A stretch of DNA of 64,000 bases. Source: Antilocapra americana (taxonomy: Eukaryota; Chordata; Mammalia; Artiodactyla; Antilocapridae). The stretch spans positions 11,291,029 through 11,355,028 of the forward strand of contig ML664161.1 of assembly GCA_007570785.1 (NCBI GenBank), written 5' to 3'. Both the position numbers and the translations under genes were made by a program. Below are positions 10,849 to 22,257 of the stretch, in pieces; the first letter of the stretch is position 1; each line of letters opens with the position of its first letter. The notes under the pieces were generated by a model. The model searched no databases, was not told where the DNA came from, and was given only the letters and a program-made list of their open reading frames with translations.

Positions 10849-11432
10849 TGTTGTTCAGTTACTCAGTCATGTCTGACTCTTTGTGACCCCGTGGTTTACA
10901 GCTTGCCAGGCTTCCCTTTCCTTCACCATCTAGAGCTTGCTCAAACTCATGTCCATTGAGTTAATGATGCTATCCAACCATCTCATCCTCTGTCATCCCC
11001 TTTTCCTCCTGCTTTCAATCTTTCCCAGCATCAGGGTCTTTTCCAATGAGTTGGTTGTTCGCATCAGGTGGCCAAAGAATTGGAGCTTCAGCTTCAGCGT
11101 CAGTCCTTCCAGGGAATATTCATGACTGGTTTTCTTTAGAATGGACTGGTTGGAACTCCTTGTAGTTCAAGGAACTCTCTAGAGCCTTCTCCAACATCAC
11201 AGTTAAAAAACATCAATTCTTAGGTATTCAGCCTTCTTTATGATCCAATTCTCACATCCATACATGCATACTGGAAAAACCATAGTTTTGACTATACAGA
11301 ACTTTGTGAGCAAAGTGATGTTTCTGCTTTTTAAAATGCTGTCTAGGTTTGTCATAGGTTTTCTTCCAAAGAGCAAGAGCATTTCGATTTAGTGGTTGCA
11401 GTCACCATCTGCAGGAATTTTGGAGCCCAAGA
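10849..11432 (-). mobile_element. BovB 3' end, antisense, 5'-truncated
   Basis: Reverse complement of the BovB tail and RT C-terminal region: 'ttgttcagttactcagtcat' at the left, through 'tccaatgagttggttgttcg' and 'ctggaaaaaccatagttttg', to 'tttggagcccaag' at the right. The flanks ATGTTTCTG (10840-10848) and ATATTTCTG (11433-11441) agree at 8 of 9 positions, a probable target duplication. The coding part is riddled with changes. Confidence 0.85.
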
Positions 11433-11499
11433 ATATTTCTGAGATTCATCCATATTTCTGCTGGCTCAGTAGTCTGTTTCTTTTCATTGATATATTATT

Positions 11500-12706
11500 T
11501 GTGAACCGTGAAGTTCCAGATGTTCAAGTTGGTTTTAGAAACAGCAGAGGAACTAGAGATCAAATAGCCAATATCCGCGGATCATTGAAAAAGCAAGAGA
11601 ATTCCAGAAAAACATCTATTTCTGCTTTATTGACTATGCCAAGCTTTTGACTGTGTGGATCACAATAACCTGTGGAAAATTCTTCAAGAGATGGGAATAC
11701 CAGACCACCTGACCTGCCTCTTGAGAAACCTGTATACAGGTCAGGAAGCAACAGAACTGGACATGGAACAACAGACAGGTTCCAAATAGGAAAAGGAATA
11801 CTTCAAGGCTGTATATTGTCACCCTGCTTATTTACCTTATATGCAGAGTACATCATGAGAAACGCTGGGCTGGAAGAAGCACAAGCTGGAATCAAGACTG
11901 CCAGGAGAAATATCAATCACCTCAGAAATGCACACGACACCACCCTTATGGCAGAAAGTGAATAGGAACTAAAAAGCCTCTTAATGAAAGTGAAAGAGGA
12001 GAGTGAAATAGTTGGCTTACAGCTCAACATTCAGGAAAGTAAGATCATGGCATCTGGTGTCATCACTTCATGGAAAATAGATGGGGAAACAGTGGAAACA
12101 GTGGCTGACTTTACTTTTTTGGGGCTCCAAAATCACTGCAGATGGTGATTCCAGCCATGAAATTAAAAGACGCTTACTTCTTCGAAGGAAAGTTATGACA
12201 AACTAGATAGCATATTGAAAAGCAGAGACGTTACTTTGTCAACAAAGGTCCGTCAGGTCAAGGCTATGGTTTTTCCAGTAGTCATGTATGGATGTGAGAG
12301 TTGGACTATAAAGAAAACTTAGTGCCTAAGAATTGATGCTGTTGAACTGTGGTGTTGGAGAAGACTCTTGAGAGTTCCTTGAACTGCAAGTAGATCCAAC
12401 CAGTCCATCCTAAAGGACATCAGTCCTGGGTGTTCATTGGAAGGACTGATGTTGAAGCTGAAACTTCAGTCGTTTGGCCAGGTGATGCAAAGAGCTGACT
12501 CACTGGAAAAGACCCTGAGCTGGGAAAGACTGAGGGCAGGAGGAGAAGGGGACGACAGAGGATGAGATGGTTGGATGGCATCACCGACTCAATGGACATG
12601 GGTTTGGGTGGACTCCGGGAGTTGATGAGGGGCAAGGAGGCCTGGAGTGCTGCAGTTCATGGGGTTGCAAGAAGTTGGACCTGCCTGAGTGACTGAACTG
12701 AACTGA
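11500..12706 (+). mobile_element. BovB, sense, 1.2 kb, with perfect 10-bp target duplication
   Basis: The insert starts in the RT domain (tgtgaaccgtgaagttccag) and ends at the canonical BovB tail 'gactgaactgaactga'. The direct repeat ATATATTATT stands at 11490-11499 and 12707-12716 exactly at both edges, and antisense L1 is colinear outside it. So this is a clean target-primed insertion into an older L1. 5'-truncated: the endonuclease and the N-terminal RT are missing. Confidence 0.93.
11505..12479 (+). pseudogene. BovB reverse transcriptase remnant (catalytic box destroyed)
   Basis: Recognisable RT blocks occur in shifting frames. 11502-11650 encodes VPDVQVGFRNSRGTRDQIAN, the conserved block before motif A. 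11672-11965 encodes the motif B area (IGKGILQGCILSPCLF, residues 39-54), followed by INHLRNAHDTTLMAES. The catalytic box that reads YADD in the BovB family is N-A-H-D here (11927-11938), so two of four positions, including the first catalytic aspartate, are lost. A stop follows at 11963. Later blocks up to about 12480 give the C-terminal region in other frames. No functional product is possible. Confidence 0.85.
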
Positions 12707-13129
12707 ATATATTATTCCAATAAAAGAATATATCATATTATTTATCTTGTTGACAGATATTTGATTGTTTCTATGAATATAATTGCTCTGAATATTTGTA
12801 TACATGTTGGTTAGTGAATATTTGTATGAATAACAAAGATATATAGCTATCATATAATTTCTAAATGGTATGATATACATATTTCCAGTTTTAATAGACA
12901 CCAGCAAGCATTACAAAATGGATGTCCCAGTTTACACACCTAGCAACAATATTCAATAATTCTAGTGAGAGCACTTCTTATAAACACTTGATATTGTCAG
13001 AATTTTTAATGTTAGCCATTCTTTTAGATGAATACTTGTTATTTTTTTTCTCAATGCCTAACAACACTAATCAACTTTTTATGTTTTAGGACATCATTTG
13101 AGATTTAACTTTTTAAATCAGGAAAGCCA

Positions 13130-13570
13130 GGTTTTTTTTTATTGAGGAATACTTGACGTTCAGTATGACATAAATTAAAGTTGTACAATATGGTGATTCA
13201 AAATTTTTAAATGTTATGCTCCATTTATAGGTATAAAATATTGTCTATAGTCTTGTAAAATATACCCTTGTATATTATTTTATACATGATAGTTTATACC
13301 TTTTAATTCCCTACCCCTATATTACTCTCCCTCTTTCCCCTCTCCTTACAGTAACCATGAAATTTGGTGTCTATATATTTATGTCTGTTTTTTTTAGTAT
13401 ATTGACTAGTTTGTTTAATTTGCTATATTTCATGTATAAGTGACATCATAAAGTATTTGTTTTTCTCTGCCTGACATATCTCACTTAGCATAATACCCTC
13501 CAAGAACATCCATGCTACTGAAAATAATGAAATTTAATTCTTTATTATGATAAAGTAACAATTTAGCTAT
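13130..13570 (-). mobile_element. L1 3' end, antisense (second old copy)
   Basis: T run at 13132-13140 (reverse poly-A), then 'gaggaatacttgacgttcag', 'ttaaagttgtacaatatggt' and 'cttacagtaaccatgaaatt', all reversed L1 3' UTR words, ending near 'tcacttagcataataccctc'. It is separate from the preceding L1 because it restarts at a 3' terminus. Confidence 0.7.
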
Positions 13571-14494
13571 AAAAGTTCCTGTCCAAAAAGTTTTGAAATC
13601 ATGAGACTCATAAGTTTTCCTAGCTCAATAATACAGTGTCCTTGGCAGATGCTGAGACAACCTTTACAGAAATATCTCTACTGTTTTGAGGCAGCTCATT
13701 CTATTTGGTGATAGTTCAAATTGTTATAATGCTATTTGTCATACATTGATTCAAAATATGCCTTCATGTAATTTTGTCATGAAGACCCCAATATTGGTTT
13801 TCAAGTAAAACAGAATAAATTGACACATTTTCCCATCTTCTAAACCTTTGCATATGTGATTGGAACCATCCCTCTTTTGCCCCTTAAGATCTGTGTCTGA
13901 AAGCTAAACCTACATCTCACAACAATTTTGGATTTTTCTTTTGCTTGCTAGACAATTCATTGTTCTACATGTATTTCTATGGACATACCTGAATTCGTCC
14001 TTGACTTTTGAAATCTTTGATGTCTAAAGTTACACTTAGTTTTCCATGTATCATCCTAAAATGATGAATTGCAACCTCTGTGATCTATAAACTATTACAT
14101 TTTCAAGGTTATATAAGTACTATAATTAATGGCAAGTAGCTCTGCTATCAAAGGAAAACTAATCTATAGACATATAAGTTATTGTTTAATAAAGATCCAA
14201 GGACATAGTTCATTTTTATCATAAATAATACATCTAAGTGTATAGTGAATAAAACTGGTCATTGAAAGCACAAGTATTGGAATTTGCAACCATATTTATT
14301 TTGCATTAGTAATTTTTATTATTTAAAATATCTAGAGTATGGTTTAGATATCTGACCTCATTTTATTCTTTGTTTCCTAAGGAACTGGTTTCAGTCTATT
14401 TAACATAAAGAAAAACAGAAAGTTAGGTAAAGTTATTGGCATATGTCTGTAATGTGTGTAACCAAGATCTTACATCAGTTGTTATTACTTTTAT
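13571..14494. other. Unique DNA, nothing recognised
   Basis: About 0.9 kb without an assignable repeat or coding signal. Confidence 0.5.
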
Positions 14495-14670
14495 TATATG
14501 TTGAACTCATCCTGTGACAGGCTCTGGTCATTACATTCTATTTCATTCAGTCTTCACAACACGATTATTGCCATTTTACCAGAGAAAATGGATGGAAGCA
14601 AGGATAAGTAACTTACTCAGAGTCAGTGAAAGTAATCCACAGAGCAAAAATTTAATCCAGATTTGTGAAC
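14495..14670 (+). repeat. MIR SINE, sense
   Basis: The MIR order is visible: 'gttgaactcatcctgtgaca' replaced-start, 'ttcattcagtcttcacaaca', 'attattgccattttaccaga', 'gataagtaacttactcagag' and 'agcaaaaatttaatccagat'. It is diverged but nearly full length. Confidence 0.7.
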
Positions 14671-14734
14671 CACCAATGCCCATGCCCTGTCAGGCAAATT
14701 TTGATCCCTGGCAAATGCACATATTTATGTTTGG

Positions 14735-14925
14735 TGTTGTTTTCCCTAGAGATGCCATAACAAATACCACACCAAGATTGTTGTGGTCATCGGTTATTGG
14801 ATTTACAGTCCACCCTTATCCAGTATGACTTCAATTTTTCTTTATTACATGTGTTAATACCTTGCTTCCAAATGAGGTCGTATTCACAGGTATTGAGAAT
14901 TAGAACTTCAGCGTGTCTTTAGGGT
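14735..14925 (+). repeat. Ancient mammalian repeat, internally deleted
   Basis: The words 'ctagagatgccataacaaat', 'ttacagtccacccttatcca', 'ttgcttccaaatgaggtcg' and 'attcacaggtattgagaatt' occur in the order of a widespread ancient mammalian repeat whose middle is missing here. I cannot give the family name with certainty. Confidence 0.45.
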
Positions 14926-15014
14926 GGAAACAGTACAATGTACAATGTGTCTAGATAGAGGAACATGTATTGATATAATGCTCATATACTCATTTGTATT
15001 TATATACAGTTAAC

Positions 15015-15219
15015 TCCGGTGGCTCAGTGGGTAAAGAATCTTCCTGCAAAGCAGGTGACATAGGAGACTCAGGTTTGATCCCTGGGTTGGGAAGATCCCC
15101 TGGAGGAGGAAAGGCCAATCTACTCCAGTATTCTTGCCTGGAAAATCCCATGGACAGAGAAGCCTTTGTGACATAGGGTCACAAGGAGTTGGACATGACT
15201 GAGCACAGCAGTACACATG
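15015..15219 (+). mobile_element. Bov-tA SINE, sense, with 8-bp target duplication
   Basis: tRNA-like head 'tccggtggctcagtgggtaa', B-box area 'caggtttgatccctgggttg', BovA unit with 'ctccagtattcttgcctgg', tail 'ggacatgactgagcac'. The direct repeat CAGTTAAC flanks it at 15007-15014 and 15220-15227. Confidence 0.93.
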
Positions 15220-15227
15220 CAGTTAAC

Positions 15228-15709
15228 CCAGAACAGAGGACAGCTTGTGGGTACCAGATGTTTACATTAAGCCAAAAATAGATTTCGATTAACTTTCTAG
15301 TTAATATATGTCTATGTAGTCCTTGTAAATATACTGCAATTGCCAATGGGAAGAGGATGAACCCAAATTATTTCTCAGCTATTTGCAAGCACCAAAAGTT
15401 AACATTAAATATTAAATACTTACAATAATTGAATTATTTACATTGGAAGCAACTACAATGTCTTCCAAACATAACTAAATTTTGACATAAAATTTATTAT
15501 CATTTTTAAGAAAGTCCATTTCTTTATAGATAATTGCCCTTGAAGAGTGGTTTAAAATTCATGGCTTCCAATTGTCATTAAATGATTTTATGTGGCTGTA
15601 ATATCTGCTTTCTTTAAATAAACCAACATGAAAGAAGCCTTTGAAAACACAAATATGCATATGTGGATAAAAATGTGATCCATTTGCCACTGCAGATCTA
15701 TAGCTGTTC
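15228..15709. other. Unique DNA, nothing recognised
   Basis: AT-rich stretch with no named feature. Confidence 0.5.
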
Positions 15710-16235
15710 ATTTCTTTTTTTTTTTCTCAAAAAGTGTTTTAATTGTGATCAAAATTACATATCTAGAACCAACCATCTTCATGATTTTTAAGTGTACACA
15801 AGAATGTTAAACATATTCAGTGTTGTGCAGCATATCTTTCAATATTCTTCATCTTGCAAGGCTGAAGCTCTGTACCCATTGAAAAACTTCCCATTTCTTC
15901 CTTTCCCTAGTCCTTGGAAACCACCATTCTTCTTTATGCTTCTGAGTTTTACTACTCTAGACACTTCATATAAGTGGTGCTATATGGTATTTGTCATTTT
16001 GTAACTAACTTGTATCTCTTATCATGAAGTCCTCAGGGTACATTCATGCTGCAGCATGTGACAGGATTTCTTTCTTTATTACAGGCTTAACAATATTTCA
16101 TTGTGTGTGTATATTATATTTTCTTAATCTGTTCATCTTTCAGTGAGCATTTAGATTGCTTCTACTTCTTGGCTACTGTGAAGAGTGTTTCCCTATGTGA
16201 TATGTGCATATACATTACCTAAATTTTAATCTAAG
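15710..16235 (-). mobile_element. Old L1 3' region, antisense
   Basis: T run near 15715-15726, then reversed L1 3' UTR words 'aaggctgaagctctgtaccc', 'ggaaaccaccattcttcttt', 'ctctagacacttcatataag', 'acattcatgctgcagcatgt' and 'gagcatttagattgcttcta'. No coding sequence remains. Confidence 0.7.
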
Positions 16236-16509
16236 GATGTTCTAAATCTTCCTATTGATTAAAATAATGCAAAAGACCACTGGTATTCGAATATTCTCTG
16301 TCCTTTTGGAAATCTGCCTCCTCAACACAGTATATTTTGATATTTACTTTTCATCTTTCCTACATTGAAGAAGAGCTAAACTTTGCTGTAACTTAAAAGC
16401 TTGGAATATAGACATTTCCATAAGAGTTTAAAAGTGTAATAGGACTTCAAATGCAGAAACAAAAATCTATTTATCAACCAGGCACTTACCTTGTAAAATG
16501 TGTAGAAAC

Positions 16510-17225
16510 CTTTACTGATCCAATCAGCATTCAATGTATGTTTATTGAAGGCCTACCATGGATAGATTCTATCTATTCTTTAGGAATAAATCAATGAATA
16601 AATCAGAAAAAAAGTGAATATAAATCATGGTGATGATGGTATGTTTATTTGTATAAGACAGTGAGAAAAACTTGCTAATGAGAAAAATAAAGTAGTGAGC
16701 AAAGTTTATGTAAGACAGGTTGGAAATGTTTAACAGAGGTGACTGTTGATTAAAGACCTAAAGGAGGCCATGGAGTAAATCTGAGGTGGTCTAAGAGAAG
16801 GGGGTTCCAGGTGTGAAAGCAGCAAGAGCAAGGGCCCTGTAGTAAGAAAAGTCTAGTGAGGAGGACAATTCAGTCCCTCAGTCGTGTCTGACTCTGCGAC
16901 CCCATGGACTGCAGCACACCTGGCCTCCCTGTCCATCATCAACTCCCAGAGTTTACTCAAACTCATGTCCTTAGACTTGGTAGTGCTATCCCACATCACT
17001 GCTATCAACCAGTGAGGAGGACACTGTGATTCAAAGATGGGGTGGGGAGAGAGTAAAAGACGATGAGAATGGGACACAAATTAAGTCAGGGAGGTCATGG
17101 GACTTGTATTTCATTTTAAAGACCTTAAGTTTTACCTTGAGAGAAATGGGAAAACATTGTGAGCTTGTTAGCAGAGTAGTGACACTCTCTGCCATGTGCT
17201 TTCACAAAATCCCTCAGGTTACTGT
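16510..17225 (+). repeat. Ancient interspersed repeat, sense, with nested BovB tail
   Basis: The order 'tttattgaaggcctaccatg', 'gatgatggtatg', 'gattaaagacctaaaggagg', 'gagcaagggccctgtagtaa', 'gggaggtcatgggacttgta' and 'ttaccttgagagaaatggga' follows a common old mammalian repeat whose name I do not assert. A BovB fragment with 13-bp duplications sits inside it, which confirms the order of events. Confidence 0.5.
16868..17010 (-). mobile_element. BovB 3' tail (143 bp), antisense, perfect 13-bp target duplication
   Basis: The plus strand is the reverse of the BovB tail from 'attcagtccctcagtcgtg' to 'gtgctatcccaca..'. The repeat AGTGAGGAGGACA occurs at 16855-16867 and again at 17011-17023, exactly at the insert edges. 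It is an extremely 5'-truncated insertion. Confidence 0.93.
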
Positions 17226-17228
17226 ATT

Positions 17229-17433
17229 GGTTGTTTAGTCACTCAGTTATGCCTAACTCTTTTGCGACCCCATGGACAGGCTCCTCTGTCCATGGGATTT
17301 CCCAAGCAAGAATACTGGAGTGGGTTGCTATTTCCTCCTCCAGGGGATCTTCTTGACCTAGGGCTTGAACCCACATCTCTGCGTCTCCTGCATTGCAGGT
17401 GTATTATTTACCACTGAGCCACTGGAGCCACCT
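17229..17433 (-). mobile_element. Bov-tA SINE, antisense
   Basis: Starts with the reversed BovA tail 'ggttgtttagtcactcag', runs through 'gaatactggagtgggttgct' and 'cctgcattgcaggtgtatta', and ends with the reversed head 'ccactgagccactggagcc'. Confidence 0.92.
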
Positions 17434-18085
17434 TAAAGGATGATCAGTCTAAACTAATGATATGTAGATTTTTATTTCTTTAATGAAAAAAAGGAAACAT
17501 TTTGATATATGAAAATTAGTCCAATAAAATACTTTCTGCTGGAGGAATATCAACATAGATCACCGAATATGTTTTACATGTCCACTTTAAGGAAATGATC
17601 AAGGCTTTGGGGCTACTACGTAAATGCCATCATCTTCCTTCAAGAAACTAATAATTTAAACATAATAAAAATTGTTTGGTAATGGAAGTGAAAATAAGTA
17701 TTATATGAATTTGGAAGAAGAAACATTTAATTTAGATTGTGGCAATCTGGGTTATCTTCATAGATGCAAATACATTTGACTTGGGTCTTGGAGGAACAAT
17801 AGAAAATTGGCAAGTTAAAAAGGCAGAGAGATGGTATTCCAAAACAGGGCACAAAAATGCTTGCTCTGTAGGTGCTAAAAATGTACAAATAATGTAATCA
17901 TGAATGTCTTTGTTTCAAGGGAAAATATCTCACTATTACCCAATCACCCTTCCACCCTCCCCAATATATTTTATAGTCTTTCTACTTTTAAAGGATTTGC
18001 AACATACTACTGTGTTATTTGCTTTTTGTGGAAAAACTCAAAGACTTCCCTGGAAGCAACATATTTGCCTTTCTACTGAGACATA
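17434..18085. other. Unique DNA, nothing recognised
   Basis: AT-rich, no repeat or gene recognised. A sense BovB starts at about 18086. Confidence 0.5.
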
Positions 18086-19104
18086 CTGACCTGCTTCTTG
18101 AGAAACCTGTATGCAGGTCAGGAAGCAACAGTTAGACCTGGACATGGAACAACAGACAGGTTCCAAATAGGAAAAGAAATACTTCAAGGCTGTATATTGT
18201 CACCTTGCTCATTTAACTTATATGCAGAGTACATCATGAGAAATACTGGGGTGGAGGAAGCACAAGCTGGAATCAAGATTGCCAAGAGAAATATCAATAA
18301 CCTCAGATATATAGATGAAACCACCCTTATGGCAGAAAGTGAAGAGGAACTAAAGAGCCTCTTGAGGAAAGTGAAAGATGAGAGTGAAAAAGTTGGCTTA
18401 AAGCTCAACATTCAAAAAACAAAGACCATGGCATCCAGTCCCATCACTTCATGGCAAATAGGGGAAACAGTGGAAAACAGTGGAAACAGTGGAAACAGTG
18501 ACTGACTTTATTATTCTGGGCTCCAAAATCACTGCAGATGGTGATTGCAGCCATGAAATTAAAAGACGCTTACTCCTTGGAAGGAAAGTTATGACCAACC
18601 TAGACAGCATATTAAAAAGCAGAGACATTACTTTGCCAACAAAGGTCTGTCTAGTCAAGGCTATGGTTTTTCCAGTAGTCATATATGGATGTGAGAGTTG
18701 GACTACAGAGAAAGCTGAGCACCAAAGAAGTGATGCTTTTGAACTGTGGTGTTGGAGAAGACTCTTGAGAGTCCCTTGGACTGCAAGGAGATCCCACCAG
18801 TCCATCCTAAAGGAGATCGGTCCTGGTTGTTCATTGGAAGGACTGATGTTGAAGCTGAAACTGCAATCCTTTGGCCACCTGATGTGAAGAGCTGACTCAT
18901 TGGAAAAGACCCTGATGCTGGGAAAGATTGAGGGCAGGAGGAAAAGGGGAAGACAGAGGTTGAAATGGTTGGATGGCATCACCGATTGAATGGACTTGGG
19001 TTTCGGTGAAATCCAGGAGTTGGTGATGAACAGGCAAGCCTGGTGTGCTGCGGTTCATGGGGTCGGAAAGATTCGGACAGGACTGAGTGTCTGAACTGAA
19101 CTGA
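18086..19104 (+). mobile_element. BovB 3' third, sense, 1.0 kb
   Basis: Begins inside the RT coding region (gacctgcttcttgagaaacc) and ends with the terminal 'ctgaactgaactga'. No clear target duplication was found. A repeated 'ggaaacagt' unit (about 18465-18500) shows a small local expansion compared with other BovB copies. Confidence 0.92.
18098..18887 (+). pseudogene. BovB reverse transcriptase C-terminal half, frameshifted
   Basis: Two overlapping frames carry the protein. 18098-18505 (135 codons) has the motif B area IGKEILQGCILSPCSF (residues 24-39) and the catalytic box at residues 71-74, which reads Y-I-D-E instead of the family's YADD (18308-18319). 18480-18887 (135 codons) continues with FIILGSKITADGDCSHEIKR, GCESWTTEKAEHQRSDAFEL and the terminal FGHLM. 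The change of frame occurs at the 'ggaaacagt' expansion near 18470-18500, a simple explanation for the break. The second catalytic aspartate is replaced, so the enzyme would be dead even if the frame were intact. The endonuclease is absent through 5' truncation. Confidence 0.88.
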
Positions 19105-21640
19105 GGCTTAGGAGATATAGGAAGAGGCAAGTGTTTGGGCTGATGAAGAACAAGAATTTGTTTTTCACATTTCACTTTCCTCTTTCCTTTTTACTTCCTC
19201 TCTCCTTTCACTCACTTTCTTTGTCTATACTATTTTGTCTGACTGTCTTTTACTCACCCCAGAATTTATTCCATGACCCAAATATAATGCATAAATGTAT
19301 GCTATTATTTATGTTTATACATGACTTCATTCCTTTTTAACATAGTAACATTTTATAAATTATCAAATTAAAAAAATTTTGAGTGTTCCCATTAATTTTT
19401 TTTCCTGTGATTTAGTAGTCCTGGGCAGGAAAACTTTTCCCAACTTAGTTATTAATATATTACAGGTTATATGTGTTACTGATACTTGGCTGAATGCAGT
19501 TCAGTTTTAAGATATGATTTAAGTTATAGTGTGCTCCTTTCTTGTTTTAATGATTTTTGCTAGGAATTCATAAAAACACTGTGAATTTCCTTTACGTTTA
19601 TTACACAGCAGCTCTTGAGTATATAATGTGAATTTCAAGAGATGGTTTGTTCGTTTAGTGACTTTTGGAAATGAGTGTTCTGTTTTTAAATTTACCGTTT
19701 AGGAGAAAAATACCTAAGGAAGATTTGAGATTATTTCTAGTTATGAAGAGAGATTGTTTAGGGATGACATTTGCACTTGAGCGCTGCTGCAGAAATGGGT
19801 TCATCTAGTTAACCTTCATCTGAATTGCCATCCTCTACTTTATCCTATGAAACAACTCATGAAGGAGAAAATGTTAATTAGGAAGGTTTTCAAGATTAAT
19901 TTTTTTCATTTTCAGAAAGTGAAGTGTCCGCCACTTTCCATGTTAAATAAGGTTCCTCGCTTGGCAACATAGGCTTTGTTGCAGTAATTGTGTGCTCCTA
20001 GCAAATACTTGATGGTGGAAAAGACAAGTGCAAAAAGCAATTTTTGCAACAGCCAACCAGAACAGCCTGTTCTGTTCCCAATAAATTAATGGATTTAACC
20101 TTGCAGCTGTAGCGGTGTTATTATGCAAATATTCTCTGAGTATTATGAAAGCCAACTGATTCTCTATAGAGAAAGTTGTTTCTTTCTTCCTGAAAATTCT
20201 AAATGACTAGATAATTGACACATTGTATAACCATGTTAAGTGAAGGAAAAAAAAATATTTTCAGTAAATCTACTGAGTTTCATTTAATGTTCCAATGTTT
20301 TCAGCAATTTACTGAGGCTTTTACTCAGAACAATATTATTTAGCACAGTAAATTCAAGTGTCCACAGACAACCTCCTAGAAAAAGAAGGAATGAAAAATA
20401 TTGTACAACTCTTTAATTTTGCTGATTTTAATTCATGCAGAAATTAAAATTTGCCTTAATATTATTCAAGTGCAATGGTCTGGTCATGCTGAATGTCTTC
20501 AAAGCATTGCATTGAATATTTGCATTCTGATTAATGATGGGCTAGAGAACTGTGCCCTAGTTAGTTGATCAAATTGATAGCCACTTTGATTTTTAAAGCT
20601 GATCTTAGATTTATGCCACATATAAGACACTCTGAGTAATTGATCAGTGGTGAAGATCACTCAAAGTGCTCTTCACTGGATTGAAGTTCCATGGCTAATG
20701 AAATCTTTGATGATTTGAAAATATTTAAAAAGAGAAAGTGTTAAAGTGGGAACAGTGGTGGCTTCTTGTGATAAAGCTCTAGTCATTTGATGGGGAAAAG
20801 ATGAACTTGGGAATTGTTTCAACATTTCATATGATCAATTGGCATATAATATTTTTGGTTTTGTCATAGCCAGTGTTCACACTATGTGAACTTTATACTA
20901 TTAGATCATATAAAATCAGTTTTTAAAAAGTACACCTCAAAGTGTTTTGTAAACCATTATAGACATATATGCAGATAAGTTTATAATTGCAGCTTCATAA
21001 TTGAAAGACTAATGCATTTCAATTCTGAAGTCCTACCTTTTTGCACTTTTTAAAATTTTTACCTATTACAGATTTCTCCTTTGTATATAAATAACAATGC
21101 CAGAGAGTATGTTAAATGAGACAGTATATGTGGAAGAGACTTAACTTTCAGGATAAATATTTTATTAATCTTTAAAGATATTAATCTATATTTGTTTTTA
21201 GTTTACAGTAAATTACTCATAAGTCAGCATTTCAACTCAAGTTATTAATTCTTATATCTGTATTCCAAACAAAATATTTTCTATTTTTTATATTGCAGTT
21301 TTAAGTGTATCAAGTAGTAAGTCATTATATAAAAATATTTGTAAAAGCTAACAATCATATTTAATAAATATGACACTGCCATTTTAAATACTCTGTTATC
21401 TATAACTAGGTTCACCAAAATTCTTGATTCTTAATACAGTTATCATGTGTGCATTTTCTAGTGAACTATCTGTCCGTTCTTTATTCCTTCCCTATGTTTT
21501 TATAATACCTTTGTACTCACTATTCAACTTTTATCTATGTAAATGTTTCTCTTCTATCATATCTTTCTGTGTTCCCCTAGTTCTGCAGAGACTCTATACT
21601 GCAATAGCATTTGTCATTTCTTTGCTTTTAACCTTTATGA
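19105..21640. other. Repeat-poor block, possible conserved non-coding DNA
   Basis: About 2.5 kb with no interspersed repeat that I recognise, in a window where repeats are dense. The part 19960-20160 and 20430-20700 is less AT-rich and holds TAAT cores and a POU-octamer match ATGCAAAT at 20123-20130. No coding frame is convincing: the minus-strand stretch at 19943-20155 (70 codons) has no family resemblance. Function is only a guess from the lack of insertions. Confidence 0.4.
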
Positions 21641-21925
21641 TTTGACACATGTGTTTGTGTCCCTAAACGATATATTGTTTAGTTTTGCATGCTTTTTAAT
21701 TTTATGATCCAATGTTGAATTTACTCTTGAAACTTTTTAAAATTCAACATTGTATTACTTTGTCAATCATATCATAGTCTTAATGAACATAATTAATATA
21801 TTAATGCATCATGTTATACATACTCATTCATGTTATCAATTTTCACAGCTGCATTATTTTTCATCATATGAATATATCTTTATTGATTTAGTTTTTCTCC
21901 TATTGACATTTGTTTTCTTATTTTA

Positions 21926-21929
<4 letters not shown>

Positions 21930-21972
<43 letters not shown>
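21930..21972. repeat. (GT)n(TA)n microsatellite
   Basis: A GT run passes into a TA run of about ten units, then 'tacatatatatatatc'. Likely length-variable. Confidence 0.95.
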
Positions 21973-22032
21973 CTTTTCTTTTGTATTTCTAATATAGATA
22001 GTGCTTATATACAGTCTGTGTGTTCTGTGGTT

Positions 22033-22243
22033 CTGCGTGCTCAGTTGCTCAGTCCTGTCTAACTCTTTGTGACCCCATGGACTGTAGCCTACCAGGCCCC
22101 TCTGCCTATAGGATGTTCCCGTCAAGAATACTGGAGTGGGTTGCCATTTCCTCCTCCAGGGCATCTTTCTATCCCAGGGATCAAACTCATATCTCTTGCA
22201 TCTCCTAAATTGGCAAGCAGATTCTTTACCACTGTGCCAACGT
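22033..22243 (-). mobile_element. Bov-tA SINE, antisense
   Basis: Reversed BovA tail 'gctcagttgctcagtcctgt', central 'gaatactggagtgggttgcc', and reversed tRNA-like head 'gcagattctttaccactgtg'. Full length. Confidence 0.92.
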
Positions 22244-22257
22244 TTTATGCGTATATA

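Larger units (their letters stand above)
10560..13115 (-). mobile_element. Old L1 3' half, antisense, carrying two BovB insertions
   Basis: The plus strand shows reversed L1 3' UTR and ORF2 words: 'aaaatggaatcaaatatatt' near 10790, 'gattcatccatatttctgctg' near 11443, 'cattgatatattattcc' split by an insertion, 'ttgacagatatttgattg' near 12752, and 'aaacacttgatattgtcag' near 12982. Two BovB copies in opposite directions interrupt it at 10849-11432 and 11500-12706, and the L1 is colinear across each. No ORF2 frame survives. Confidence 0.75.

Noticed and set aside
18449..18982. 177-codon minus-strand frame
   Set aside because: It is the reverse strand of the sense BovB RT region; the real coding sense is the plus strand with conserved RT blocks.
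21424..21645. 73-codon hydrophobic frame that looks like a membrane segment
   Set aside because: T-rich DNA codes for Phe/Leu/Ser by composition alone; no start context, family match or neighbouring exon.
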